A stretch of 19,750 nucleotides of DNA from Methyloligella sp. (GTDB lineage: Bacteria > Pseudomonadota > Alphaproteobacteria > Rhizobiales > JALUTE01). The stretch spans positions 1-19,750 of the forward strand of contig JALUTE010000499.1 of NCBI GenBank assembly GCA_027058255.1, written 5' to 3'. Positions 7,203 through 15,841 of this stretch are shown in pieces (positions within the stretch are counted from its first letter, which is position 1; each line of letters opens with the position of its first letter). Both the position numbers and the translations under genes were made by a program. The notes under the pieces were generated by a model. The model saw only the letters and a list, made by a program, of their open reading frames with translations. It was not told the origin of the DNA and did no database searches.

Positions 7203-8723
7203 ATGAATGTGCAAGCTCGCAGAGCACGCATCTCCGTCTTCATCAAGGCTCGCAGGAGAAACGCGGATGCCGGCAGCATGCGCATGCACCGGGCGATGCG
7301 ACGTGCCTTCGCATGCGCGCTCGCCGCGATCCCCCTTCTCGCCGGTCTCGCCATGACCGCCCTTCCCTTCGCACCCGCCGAGGCGCGCCCCGAGCCGGGC
7401 AAGGCTTCGCGCGCGTCCCATTTCACCCTGGGAAACGGCATGCAGGTCGTGGTGATTCCCGACCACCGCGCCCCGGTGGTGACCCACATGGTCTGGTATC
7501 GGGTGGGCGCGGCCGACGAGCCGCCGGGCAAGTCCGGCATCGCCCATTTCCTCGAGCACCTGATGTTCAAGGGCACGGACAAGATCCCGCCCGGCGCCTT
7601 TTCCAAGATCGTCGCCCGGCTCGGCGGCCAGGACAACGCCTTCACGGGCCATGACGTCACGGCCTATCACCAGCGGGTCGCCAAGCAGCATCTCAAGCGC
7701 ATGATGGAGATGGAGGCCGACCGGATGGTCAATCTGCGCCTCGCGGAGAAGGATGTGGTGACCGAGCGCGACGTCATTCTCGAGGAGCGGCGCTCGCGGG
7801 TGGACAACAGCCCGGCCAGCATATTGAGCGAGCAGGTGATGGCGGCGCTCTACCTGTCCCACCCCTATGGCCGGCCCGTGATCGGCTGGGAGCACGAGAT
7901 CGCCAAGCTCAACCGCAAGGATGCGCTCGCCTTCTACAAGCGTTTCTACGCACCGAACAACGCCATTCTGGTGGTTGCCGGCGATGTGACGGCCGACGCG
8001 GTGCGCAAGCTCGCCGAGGCGACCTATGGCCGGATTGCCCCGGTCGAGAACGCCAGCCGCCAGCCGCGCCCGCAGGAGCCCAGGCAGCGGGCGCCACGCC
8101 GCGTGATCCTGAAGGATGCGCGCGCCGGCAAGGCCACTCTCGAGCGCCACTATCTCGCGCCCAGCTACACCACGGCCGAGCCGGGCGAGGCGGAGGCGCT
8201 GAGCCTCTTGATGAAGATCGCCGCCTCGGGTGCCACCAGCCGGCTCTACAAGACGCTGGTGGTGAAGGAGAAGAAGGCCTCGAGCGCCGGCGGCTGGTAT
8301 TCGGGCACCGGGCTCGACTCGGGCCGGATCGGGCTTTACGCGGTCGCCGCCGACGGCGTGACCATCGCCGAGGTGGAGGCGGCCCTCGACCGGGTGCTCG
8401 AGGAGATCGTCGAGAACGGCGTGACGCGCGAGGAGCTCGAGCGGGCCCGCAAGGCCTATATCGCCGAGTTCGTCTATGCATCCGACAGCCAGTCCCGCCT
8501 TGCCCGGCGCTATGGCTGGGCGCTCGCCACCGGCCGCTCCATCGCGGACATTGAGAGTCTCCCGGAGCGTATCGGCAAGGTTTCTCTCGCGGACATTCAA
8601 CGCGTGGCGAAAAGATATCTCGTGCCCGCCCGCTCGGTCACCGGCCTTCTGCTCCCCCTGCGCAAGCCGCAGGCACGCCGTGAGGGAGACGCGCCGCGCC
8701 CACGCGATGCCCGCAAGTCCTGA
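7203..8723 (+). CDS. M16-family zinc peptidase, catalytic member of a pair
   Basis: This 506-residue exported M16B peptidase resembles mitochondrial processing peptidase beta and bacterial insulinase-like enzymes. The zinc site is H115-F-L-E118-H119 in SGIAHFLEHLMFKGT, with the third ligand at Glu194 or 195 in ERDVILEERR. The HxxEH glutamate is the general base. An N-terminal signal or anchor lies around residues 33-61 (AFACALAAIPLLAGLAMTAL, then PAEA). The C-terminal half has the second M16 domain, including GATSRLYKTLVVKEKKAS. It sits just upstream of a second M16 gene without a zinc site. Such pairs form heterodimers in which the partner helps bind substrate. The natural substrate is unknown. 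The N-terminus before the hydrophobic core is unusually long, so a later start at 7278 remains possible. Confidence 0.9.
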   Translation: MNVQARRARISVFIKARRRNADAGSMRMHRAMRRAFACALAAIPLLAGLAMTALPFAPAEARPEPGKASRASHFTLGNGMQVVVIPDHRAPVVTHMVWYRVGAADEPPGKSGIAHFLEHLMFKGTDKIPPGAFSKIVARLGGQDNAFTGHDVTAYHQRVAKQHLKRMMEMEADRMVNLRLAEKDVVTERDVILEERRSRVDNSPASILSEQVMAALYLSHPYGRPVIGWEHEIAKLNRKDALAFYKRFYAPNNAILVVAGDVTADAVRKLAEATYGRIAPVENASRQPRPQEPRQRAPRRVILKDARAGKATLERHYLAPSYTTAEPGEAEALSLLMKIAASGATSRLYKTLVVKEKKASSAGGWYSGTGLDSGRIGLYAVAADGVTIAEVEAALDRVLEEIVENGVTREELERARKAYIAEFVYASDSQSRLARRYGWALATGRSIADIESLPERIGKVSLADIQRVAKRYLVPARSVTGLLLPLRKPQARREGDAPRPRDARKS

Positions 8724-8766
8724 CCCCCGTGAAGCCGAACCCGCATCCCAAGCCCCATCGAGGCCC

Positions 8767-10203
8767 ATGCACAAGACACATCCCCATCGGCCAAGCACCG
8801 GCGCGCGCCGAGCGGCCCACCGCCGTGCCGCCCATCTCGCCCTTGCCTGCGGCGTCGTCTTTGCGCTCGCCCTCGCCGCCCTCACCGCACCGGCCCTTGC
8901 CATGAAAATCCAGAAGGTCACCAGCCCCGGCGGCATCACCGCCTGGCTCGTGGAGGAGCACTCGGTTCCTCTCATCGCCCTGCGTTTCGCCTTCGACGGC
9001 GGCTCGACCCAGGACCCGCCGGACAAGCCGGGGGTCGCGAACTTCCTCACCACCATGCTGGACGAGGGCGCGGGCGATATCCGCTCCGAGGCCTTTCAGG
9101 AGCGCCTCGAGGAGCTCGCGGTGAAGATGAGCTTCGACGTGACGCGCGACACCTTCCTCGGCAAGCTGCAAACCCTGACGGAGAACCGCGACGAGGCGGT
9201 ACGGCTCCTCAAGCTCGCGATCAACAAGCCCCGCTTCGACAAGGACGCCATGGAGCGCCTGCGCCGGGCGATCCTCGCCGGGCTCGTGTTCGATTCCAAG
9301 GACCCGGACAAGGTGGCTTCCAAGGCCTGGTTCGAGGCGGCCTTCAAGGGCCATCCCTATGCCTGGCCGGTCAAGGGCACGACGGAGTCTGTCTCGAAGA
9401 TCACGCCCGCCGACCTCGAGGCCTATCGCAAGCGCGTCTTCGCCCGCGACAGCCTGAAGGTGGCGGTGGTCGGCGATATCGACGCCAAGGCGCTCGGCCG
9501 CCTCCTCGACGAGGTGTTCGGCGATCTGCCGGCCAAGGGCGATTTGCGGCCGGTGCCGGAGGCCAAGCCGCCGCTCGGCCCGGTCACGAGGCACATCGCC
9601 ATGGACGTGCCGCAATCGGTGGCCCGCTTCGGCCACACCGCCTTCAAGCGCAAGGACCCGGATTTCATCCCGGCCTATGTGCTGAACTACATTCTGGGCG
9701 GCGGCGGGTTCACCTCGCGGCTGATGGTGGAGGTGCGCGAGAAGCGGGGGCTCGCCTATTCGGTCTACAGCTATCTCTATCCCCTGCGCCGCGCTGCGGC
9801 CCTGATCGGCGGCGTTGCGACCAAGAACGAGGGCATCGCCAAGTCGCTCGCGGTCATCCGGGACGAGCTCGCCCGCATGGCCAAGGAGGGCCCCACGCGG
9901 GAGGAGCTCGCCAACGCCAAGAGCTACCTCATCGGCTCCTATCCGCTGCGCTTCGACACCAGCGGCAAGATCGCGAGCCAGCTCATCTGGGTGCAGATCG
10001 AGGATCTGGGGATCGACTATTTCGATCGGCGCAACGGCCTCATCGAGGCGGTGAGCATCGAGGACATCCGCCGCGTCGCGCGCCGGCTGCTTCACCCGGA
10101 TGCCCTCATCGTCACCGTGGTCGGCCGCAAGGCACCCGCCACCCGGGCCGGCAAGGGCGCGCCCGCCCCGGCCAGGGCCACCGCCGCCCCCGAGCGAGGC
10201 TGA
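8767..10203 (+). CDS. M16-family protein lacking the zinc site, non-catalytic partner
   Basis: A 478-residue exported M16 homologue. The position equivalent to HxxEH reads GVANFLTTMLDEGAG, so both His and the general-base Glu are missing and it cannot be a zinc peptidase on its own. The second domain keeps the substrate-binding Arg/Tyr region GFTSRLMVEVREKRGLAYSV, as in alpha-type partners. A signal peptide ends in ALTAPALA before MKIQKV. The start is uncertain. ATG 8767 gives a normal signal peptide and better third-position GC. ATG 8707 overlaps the upstream gene by 17 bases and adds 20 residues. Neither has an ideal ribosome site. It follows the catalytic M16 gene directly. Translational coupling and heterodimer formation are inferred from the layout and from known family pairs. 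Confidence 0.9.
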   Translation: MHKTHPHRPSTGARRAAHRRAAHLALACGVVFALALAALTAPALAMKIQKVTSPGGITAWLVEEHSVPLIALRFAFDGGSTQDPPDKPGVANFLTTMLDEGAGDIRSEAFQERLEELAVKMSFDVTRDTFLGKLQTLTENRDEAVRLLKLAINKPRFDKDAMERLRRAILAGLVFDSKDPDKVASKAWFEAAFKGHPYAWPVKGTTESVSKITPADLEAYRKRVFARDSLKVAVVGDIDAKALGRLLDEVFGDLPAKGDLRPVPEAKPPLGPVTRHIAMDVPQSVARFGHTAFKRKDPDFIPAYVLNYILGGGGFTSRLMVEVREKRGLAYSVYSYLYPLRRAAALIGGVATKNEGIAKSLAVIRDELARMAKEGPTREELANAKSYLIGSYPLRFDTSGKIASQLIWVQIEDLGIDYFDRRNGLIEAVSIEDIRRVARRLLHPDALIVTVVGRKAPATRAGKGAPAPARATAAPERG

Positions 10204-10537
10204 CCAGCAGCACACAATGGCGCGGCGCCCCCACGGAGCGCCCCGTTCCCGGCCCTTCATGTCGGTCATGTGGTGCGCGCGAAGCTCAAGGGGCGGGGGC
10301 TGGTGCTGTGGGCTGACGGGAGGCAGCGCGCACCGCACCCGAGCGGAGGGACCGACTGGCGGCTGGCGGTGGCCGATGGCAACGATACGCCAAGCCCCTC
10401 CACCTACGCGGTGCCCATCCGGCTACTGGTTGCATGTGGACCATCTGCATGACCGGGATCCGCATTACCGACGGTGCCAAACTGCGCTGTGGAACGCTCG
10501 CAAGAGGGCGCGCAGTGTCGGCCTGCACCTCCCCGGC
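10204..10537. other. Intergenic region between convergent M16 and IalB genes
   Basis: About 330 bases between two convergent genes. I see only a weak hairpin near 10220-10242 (GGCGC and GCGCC arms) and no T-run. No open frame here resembles a known protein, and no RNA gene was recognised. Confidence 0.4.
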
Positions 10538-11173
10538 TCATCGATCCGATTCCTCGGAGTGCCCCCCCTTTGCGCGCGGCCTCGATGTCGCGACAGCCCT
10601 GAGGCGCGCCAGGCCTTTGGAGAAGCCATCCAGGGAGATGGGAACCCTGACAGGTTTCTCGGCACCATCGAAGAAATAGACATGGGCCACCCGCCCTGCC
10701 CGGAATTGAGCCAAGAGACGGTTGGTCAGAATGATCCCGACATGGCAGCCCTCGGCATTGCAGGTCTCGAAGGCGTAGGCGGTGGGCCTGTGCTTGTCCA
10801 CGGCAATGGCTAGGCCGGGCTTGAGAAATATCCCCGACGGAGTGGTGATGAGCACCGTCGGCGGCGGGCCGGGATAAATGCGTACGGTGAGGATGCGCGT
10901 GCCGCTCGGTCTGGCGCGCACGGTCTGCGCAATGCGGCATCGCGCTCGCTCGCGTGGCGCGCGCGGTGCACTGGAGCAGACCAGCTTCCACTTTCCAAAG
11001 AGGTCGACGTCGGGTCCGCGTATCGCAGTGGTGGCCTGGGAACGCGCCGGATCCGCAGGCGGGGCCGCGAGCGGTGCGGCTGGTCGTCCAAGCCAGGCCA
11101 TGGCGAGCGCGAGCAAGGCATATGTGAAACGGATCGCAGCATGCCGGATGGGCAATGAGAACCCCATGCGCAT
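10538..11173 (-). CDS. IalB-family (invasion-associated locus B) exported protein
   Basis: This 211-residue protein resembles the IalB family of exported alphaproteobacterial proteins, first described from a Bartonella locus needed for red-cell invasion. Most environmental members have no known role. A signal peptide, AAIRFTYALLALAMAWLG, ends before PLAAPPA. The core then has FGKWKLVC with Cys66, a second Cys at 79, the pair Cys138/Cys143 in FETCNAEGCHVGI, and the closing motif VPISLDGFSKGLARL. Four Cys in this pattern are typical of the family. I chose ATG 11173, where a signal peptide begins. The frame stays open to an ATG at 11338 that has AAGGGG about 10 bases upstream. That longer form would place the hydrophobic segment inside the protein. 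It is divergent from the two-partner secretion operon. Confidence 0.75.
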   Translation of the reverse strand: MRMGFSLPIRHAAIRFTYALLALAMAWLGRPAAPLAAPPADPARSQATTAIRGPDVDLFGKWKLVCSSAPRAPRERARCRIAQTVRARPSGTRILTVRIYPGPPPTVLITTPSGIFLKPGLAIAVDKHRPTAYAFETCNAEGCHVGIILTNRLLAQFRAGRVAHVYFFDGAEKPVRVPISLDGFSKGLARLRAVATSRPRAKGGHSEESDR

Positions 11174-11625
11174 GCGCGCCGTGAACGCCGACGAAACTTG
11201 GCTACGGACCGGCACTCGGGCCGCATTCGGGTCGGGCGCAAGGGGGCGACAGGCAGCACGGTCCTCCGCGCTTGCAACCGCTCCCGCCGTGCCAAGCTCG
11301 CGAAGCTCCTCTCGCTTTCTCTGTCTTTCGACCGACATGGATAATCACCCCTTCACACCGGGCGCCCGCGCTGATCGGCATGGCGTCTCCCGCAAGGCGC
11401 ATTATAGGCCGACATGCGGCGCGAATTCCATATCATGGTCATGCAATGAGCGAGGGTATCTCATGGGATATCAGGTGGATGCTGATCTTATCCACAGCTT
11501 TCCGCTCCCCATGACGCGTACAGCACCGAATAATCCTGCACGACTTGCGTTGAAACCCCTCCTCGGATAGGGTTCGCGCGTTTCTGTGTCTGAACGGGTA
11601 GTGCGCATCAAGTATTGGGGGGATC
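11174..11625. other. Divergent regulatory region between the IalB gene and the first TPS operon
   Basis: About 450 bases, with AT content clearly above the flanking genes between 11400 and 11620. It contains a perfect TTATCCACA site (11488-11496). A TTGAAA lies near 11550, but no good -10 follows at the right distance. The part from 11174 to 11338 may instead encode the N-terminus of a longer IalB protein. GGGGGG lies just before the ATG at 11626 and could serve as the ribosome site. Confidence 0.5.
11488..11496 (+). promoter_or_regulatory. Perfect DnaA-box-like site upstream of first tpsA
   Basis: TTATCCACA matches the strong DnaA box (TTATNCACA). It lies about 130 bases before the first TpsA start. 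Binding by DnaA, or by another factor with the same word, is inference. Confidence 0.4.
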
Positions 11626-14043
11626 ATGCGGCTCACCATCATGCCGTGTGCGATGCTCGCATTTGCGAGCGTCCTGCTCATACCATGCGTTTCTGCCTGG
11701 TCGGATGATGTTGTTCCTGATGGAACCACCAGAACTTCCGCAACGCATGATAGCAACGGCCACATCACGGTCCGCATTGCTCCGCCTTCGAGCAACGGAA
11801 CGAGTCTCAACCGCTATCGGGATTTCAATGTTCCCCCCGCCGGAGTAACGCTGCGAAACCGCGACGCCAATGCCGCCGTGATCGTCAACGAGGTGACGTC
11901 GACACGTCGCTCGAGCCTGCGCGGGACGCTCGCCGTCGATGGCGCCCAGGCCCATGTCATCGTGGCCAACCCCAACGGCATCACCGTTGATGGTGGCCGT
12001 TTCGTCGGAACAGGGGGTGTGGCGCTGATCACCGGGCGGGCGCGCATGGAGAACGGCTCGGTCGTTGGTTTCGACGTCGATGGTGGAGCGATCGAGATCG
12101 GCCGCGCGGGTCTTGGCGGAACGATGACGCGTTTGGACCTGATCGCCAAGACCATCCGCATCGAGGGGCGGATAGCGGCGGACCAGGGGAGCGGCGCGCC
12201 GGCGGTCGACGTGTCGACGGGAAGTGTGAGCGTGCGTCTCTCGCCGTCTCGGCCCGCTGACCAGCCCGAAGGGTGGGTCACCACGACGTCCAAGACCGCA
12301 TCGAGCAACGAGGTGTCCGTCGTGATCTCCGGTGGCGGTGTGCTCAGCGGCGGCCGCATCCGAATTACAGCCAACGACCGCGGCGCAGGCGTGCGCATGG
12401 CGGGCAACGGGCTCGCGAGCACGGGGAGCTTTTGGATCACCGCCACAGGCGAAGTCGTCGTCGAGGACGCGGTTATCGAGGCCAAAGAGGACGTGTTCCT
12501 CTCCGCACGGAGCATTGCGATCAGCAGCAAGACACGGCAGGCCAGCATCCGATCCGTAGATTCGGGCATTCTGGTGGAGGCCAGAAAGGACATCCGGTCG
12601 GATGGTGTGACCTACCGCGGCAAGCTGCGCTCGCAATCGGGCTTCGGCGCGGCCGGTGCGGTCGCCCTGCACGCGGACGGCGCCGTGACATTGCGCAAGA
12701 GCGGTGGCTTCGAGTCCCGATTTACGGCGGACGAGGATGCACTCGACTTCACTGCCGGGACCGTGATCGACGATAGGGGCGGCATATTCCGCACCAGCGA
12801 CCAGATCCTCATGAGTGGAAAGGGCGGCATTCGGCTCGAGGATAGCGACATGGCGCCCGCCGGAAATGTGCGTCTCGTGAGCGATGGTGCTCTGAGCGTG
12901 CGCACATCCAAAGTGATCGCCGGCGATTCGATCATCGCGGATGTCGGCTCCGTTTCGCTACGCAGCGCCAACGGCAATCGCACACGGCTGGAAGCGGTGA
13001 ACGGAGGAGTTTTCCTCAAGGCGGGATCGGGTGATGTGCTCAACGAGGGCGCTCTCGTCCAAGGCACCAAGCAGATCAAGGGTCTGGAACAGGATAGGGG
13101 CGCCGTCACGGTGCTCGCCCCGTCAGGACGGGTGGTCAACCGAACCCTGTCGCCGAGCGAGATCGCCGCTTTCTACGCCCGCGAGGACGATCTCCATATC
13201 GAAGCCGGCAAGGGGGTTCGCAATGCCTCCGGGCGTTTCCTTTCGAACAGGAGCGTCAAGGTGCGAACGGCCGGGGCATTCTCCAACGTCACGGCGAAGA
13301 CGATCGGAAACGTGCAACGCGTGGTCTCTTCAAGAAAGCGTCGCCACGGCGGGTGGCTCGGATTTCTGTTCCGGCCCTCCTTCACCCTCGTCCACGACTA
13401 TGGGCGGCACCTCGCGGGAATCGAGCTCTCCACGGTCACCGCGATCGACGCCATCGATATCGAGGCCGGAGCTTTCGAGAACATTGGTGGGGAGCTGTCT
13501 GCCGATAGGATCTCGATCACCGCGACCCACTTCTTCAACCGGCCCTCCCTCTTCGGTCGGGCGGAGCTGCGGGCGCGATGCCGATTCCTGCGCTGCAGCT
13601 ACGACGGCAGCGCGAACGTCTACAGCGACGGCGGCACGATCATCGCCACCGATGCGCTCGACCTTTCCATATCCGGTGACTTCCTGAGCGAAGGAGGGCG
13701 TTTGCTCGGCTATGAGAGCATGGTGGTGCAGGCGCCGCAGCCGGTCATCACGGCGCTGCTCGTTCCCAACGTCTACATCCGTGGTGCGGGTCTCCATTCG
13801 GGCGCATTCGGCACCTGGGGGCGGATCTTCTATGGCTTCGAGAACGCGACCGTCGGCAGCCAGAACGGGCTGCTGATGTTCGACAGTCGCCTGCCAGTGA
13901 CCCTGGCGGGGGTCGCCATCGTCTCCCGCGACCCCCTGCTCGCCCGCGCCGGAATCGAGTACAGCGCGCAGCCCAAGGGCCTGCGAGAGAAAAACGCGAC
14001 CGCAATCGGGTTTCTCGCCGGATGGTTGCCGTTCCTATTCTGA
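11626..14043 (+). CDS. Two-partner secretion exoprotein (TpsA), short filamentous-hemagglutinin type
   Basis: An exported protein of 805 residues, predicted to cross the outer membrane through the TpsB encoded next. The signal peptide is residues 1-24. The TPS domain at about 30-200 has RYRDFNVPPAGVTLRN, VIVNEVTS, RGTLAVDGAQAHVIVANPNG with the NPNG motif near 115-118, and GRFVGTGGVALITGRA. A long beta-helix-like part of short hydrophobic-alternating repeats follows (for example SGILVEARKDIRSDG). Near the end, C652-R-F-L-R-C657 forms a CxxxxC motif, also seen in the second TpsA. The last residues, GFLAGWLPFLF, are hydrophobic. No C-terminal toxin, RGD motif or pretoxin domain is visible, so adhesion rather than contact-dependent inhibition is more likely. 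The start is preceded by a G-run. The stop is 11 bases before the TpsB start. Confidence 0.88.
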   Translation: MRLTIMPCAMLAFASVLLIPCVSAWSDDVVPDGTTRTSATHDSNGHITVRIAPPSSNGTSLNRYRDFNVPPAGVTLRNRDANAAVIVNEVTSTRRSSLRGTLAVDGAQAHVIVANPNGITVDGGRFVGTGGVALITGRARMENGSVVGFDVDGGAIEIGRAGLGGTMTRLDLIAKTIRIEGRIAADQGSGAPAVDVSTGSVSVRLSPSRPADQPEGWVTTTSKTASSNEVSVVISGGGVLSGGRIRITANDRGAGVRMAGNGLASTGSFWITATGEVVVEDAVIEAKEDVFLSARSIAISSKTRQASIRSVDSGILVEARKDIRSDGVTYRGKLRSQSGFGAAGAVALHADGAVTLRKSGGFESRFTADEDALDFTAGTVIDDRGGIFRTSDQILMSGKGGIRLEDSDMAPAGNVRLVSDGALSVRTSKVIAGDSIIADVGSVSLRSANGNRTRLEAVNGGVFLKAGSGDVLNEGALVQGTKQIKGLEQDRGAVTVLAPSGRVVNRTLSPSEIAAFYAREDDLHIEAGKGVRNASGRFLSNRSVKVRTAGAFSNVTAKTIGNVQRVVSSRKRRHGGWLGFLFRPSFTLVHDYGRHLAGIELSTVTAIDAIDIEAGAFENIGGELSADRISITATHFFNRPSLFGRAELRARCRFLRCSYDGSANVYSDGGTIIATDALDLSISGDFLSEGGRLLGYESMVVQAPQPVITALLVPNVYIRGAGLHSGAFGTWGRIFYGFENATVGSQNGLLMFDSRLPVTLAGVAIVSRDPLLARAGIEYSAQPKGLREKNATAIGFLAGWLPFLF

Positions 14044-14049
14044 AGGGGG
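14043..14049 (+). promoter_or_regulatory. Ribosome binding site deciding the TpsB start
   Basis: AAGGGGG starts on the last base of the TpsA stop codon and ends 5 bases before a GTG at 14055. The alternative in-frame ATG at 14022 overlaps the end of tpsA and lacks such a site. Confidence 0.65.
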
Positions 14050-14054
14050 CAGTC

Positions 14055-15827
14055 GTGCGTGTCTGGTCGAGCCACGGGCAAATTCGGGCCCCTCGGTCGT
14101 CTCGTGCCATCCCTTGGCTGACGGGCCTGGTGCTGCTGGCCGTCTCGGCCGGCACCCTAGCGGGGCTGCCCGGGCGCGCGCTCGCGCAGGGGGCGGCCGC
14201 GACGCGAGACGAGGGGCAGAGAATCCAGCAGGAGCGGGCGCGTGACGCCCTGCGCGAGCGCGCGCGCAAGGCCCGTCCCGGGCTCGACATCGAGATCGGG
14301 AAGCAAGAGCCAGACAGGGCGGACACACGGTGCTTCGTCGTGCATCGGATCGATGTCGAAGGCATCACGCAACTCGACGAGTCGGCGGTTGCCCGCATCA
14401 TCGCGTCCTATCGGGGCCGCTGCCTGGGCGTGGGCGCCGTCAACTCCCTGGTCGAGCGCCTCAACCGCCTCTATGTGGACAAGGGGTTGATCACCTCCCG
14501 CGCCTACATTCCCGAGCAGGACATCTCCACCGGCGTTCTCAGGCTGGTGGTCATCGAGGGTTTCATCGAGGCCATTCGCTATCGCGAAATCCGTGACGGG
14601 AAGGTTGTCGAAGGCCCGCGCTCGATCATTGTCACGAGCATGCCGACAGGCGCCGGACGCCTGCTCCAACTTCGCGAGATCGAGCAAGGGCTGGATCAGA
14701 TCAACCGCGTGCCCTCGTCCAAGGCCACCCTCGACATCAAGCCCGGCTCGAAACCGGGCGCATCGGTGCTCGAGATCACGAACCGGGTCGAGGACACGGT
14801 ACGTGGACAGGTGCGTTACGACTACACGCATTACGATACGGTGCGCCTGAAAAGAATCGGCGTGAGCTTGCGCGCGGACAACCTCTTGCGGCTCAACGAC
14901 AGCTGGTCGCTCGACTACAGCGGCACGCAGACGTCTAACGCGCTGAGCTATCAGGCGTCGATGCCGTTTCGCTATCTCACCATGACCAGCGCCGCCAGCT
15001 ATTCCGAGCAGGTCTCACAGCTCACCTCCACATCCGAACTCTTCACCCAGACGGCGAGCGGCAGCCTATCGAGCACCTATCTGATCCATCGCGACAGCAA
15101 GACCAAGCTCTTCGTTGAAGGCGGCTTCACCTACCGCTGGAAGTATCGCTACATCAACGCAACGACACTTTCCCCCCAGCGCCTTTCCATCGCCCGAATC
15201 GGCGGACGGATCGAATACTTTCCCAAGGGAGCCTATTTCTCCCTCGCCGTCGGCGGACATCGCGGGCTGAGATTGCTCGGGGCAAATGTCGACGAGGATC
15301 TCACCGATGACATGCCACGGGCACAGTTCGCCAAGCTCGATGCGACCGGGATCATCTACGCCGCCCTGGGGAGGGGCATCACGCTCTACGCCATTGCATA
15401 CGGGCAATACGCGCCGCACGCGCTCTATGCCGCCGAGCAACTCTCGATCGGCGGCACGACGTCCGTCAGAGGCTTCGGCCAGGCAGCGGCAGCCGGCGAG
15501 CGAGGCGCCTATGCGCAGGCGGAGCTCTCCCTGCCTCTCGAACCGGCGGCGGATTGGGTCGAGAAAGCCGCTGCAGACTCGCAGCCGCTTGCCGGATTGC
15601 TGCGACGCACGCGACTCTACCTCTTTGCCGATTCGGGAATCACCTACGACATCGCCAACGAGGCCACCGGCGAAATGATGAGCGCGGGCGTCGGCCTGAG
15701 GTTCAACCATGAATGGGGGAATGTGAATGTGAGCGCCGCCCGGCCGATCGCCTGGGCCGGGTCTGGGCTCGCGCAGGATCCCGAAGGACTGGAGGTGAAC
15801 GTGACCATCTCCGTCAAGCCGTTCTGA
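14055..15827 (+). CDS. Two-partner secretion transporter (TpsB; ShlB/FhaC/HecB family)
   Basis: A 590-residue outer-membrane beta-barrel of the Omp85/TpsB superfamily that secretes TpsA proteins. The signal peptide runs to about residue 44 (LPGRALA before QG). A charged N-terminal helix follows (GQRIQQERARDALRERARK). The ShlB-type POTRA region runs from about 91 to 168, with Cys93 and Cys123 and the stretch LVERLNRLYVDKGLITSRAY. A second POTRA-like segment lies around 170-250 (LREIEQGLDQINRVPSSKA). The 16-strand barrel fills the rest. Its diagnostic L6 motif is VRGF at 471-474 in SIGGTTSVRGFGQ. The protein ends in Phe, as outer-membrane proteins usually do. It lies between two TpsA genes and could serve both, though pairing with the adjacent upstream gene is the surer guess. 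Length is normal for the family. Confidence 0.92.
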   Translation: MRVWSSHGQIRAPRSSRAIPWLTGLVLLAVSAGTLAGLPGRALAQGAAATRDEGQRIQQERARDALRERARKARPGLDIEIGKQEPDRADTRCFVVHRIDVEGITQLDESAVARIIASYRGRCLGVGAVNSLVERLNRLYVDKGLITSRAYIPEQDISTGVLRLVVIEGFIEAIRYREIRDGKVVEGPRSIIVTSMPTGAGRLLQLREIEQGLDQINRVPSSKATLDIKPGSKPGASVLEITNRVEDTVRGQVRYDYTHYDTVRLKRIGVSLRADNLLRLNDSWSLDYSGTQTSNALSYQASMPFRYLTMTSAASYSEQVSQLTSTSELFTQTASGSLSSTYLIHRDSKTKLFVEGGFTYRWKYRYINATTLSPQRLSIARIGGRIEYFPKGAYFSLAVGGHRGLRLLGANVDEDLTDDMPRAQFAKLDATGIIYAALGRGITLYAIAYGQYAPHALYAAEQLSIGGTTSVRGFGQAAAAGERGAYAQAELSLPLEPAADWVEKAAADSQPLAGLLRRTRLYLFADSGITYDIANEATGEMMSAGVGLRFNHEWGNVNVSAARPIAWAGSGLAQDPEGLEVNVTISVKPF

Positions 15828-15841
15828 GAGGTATTGCGATC

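Noticed and set aside
6393..9056. Minus-strand open frame of 887 codons
   Set aside because: It lies antisense to the lipoprotein and M16 genes, which have clear family motifs. No domain is recognisable in the antisense product.
10217..10245. Hairpin-like GGCGC/GCGCC arms after the second M16 gene
   Set aside because: Only a 5-bp stem with a large loop and no T-run, so too weak to call a terminator.
8638..10338. Minus-strand open frame of 566 codons
   Set aside because: Antisense shadow of the second M16 gene, without motifs.
10100..10813. Plus-strand frame of 237 codons overlapping the M16 end and the IalB gene
   Set aside because: It overlaps two supported genes and the unique middle part resembles nothing known.
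11626..14043. Contact-dependent inhibition system (CdiA/CdiB)
   Set aside because: No C-terminal toxin or pretoxin motif is visible and no small immunity gene follows. The next gene encodes the transporter and then a Sel1-repeat protein.
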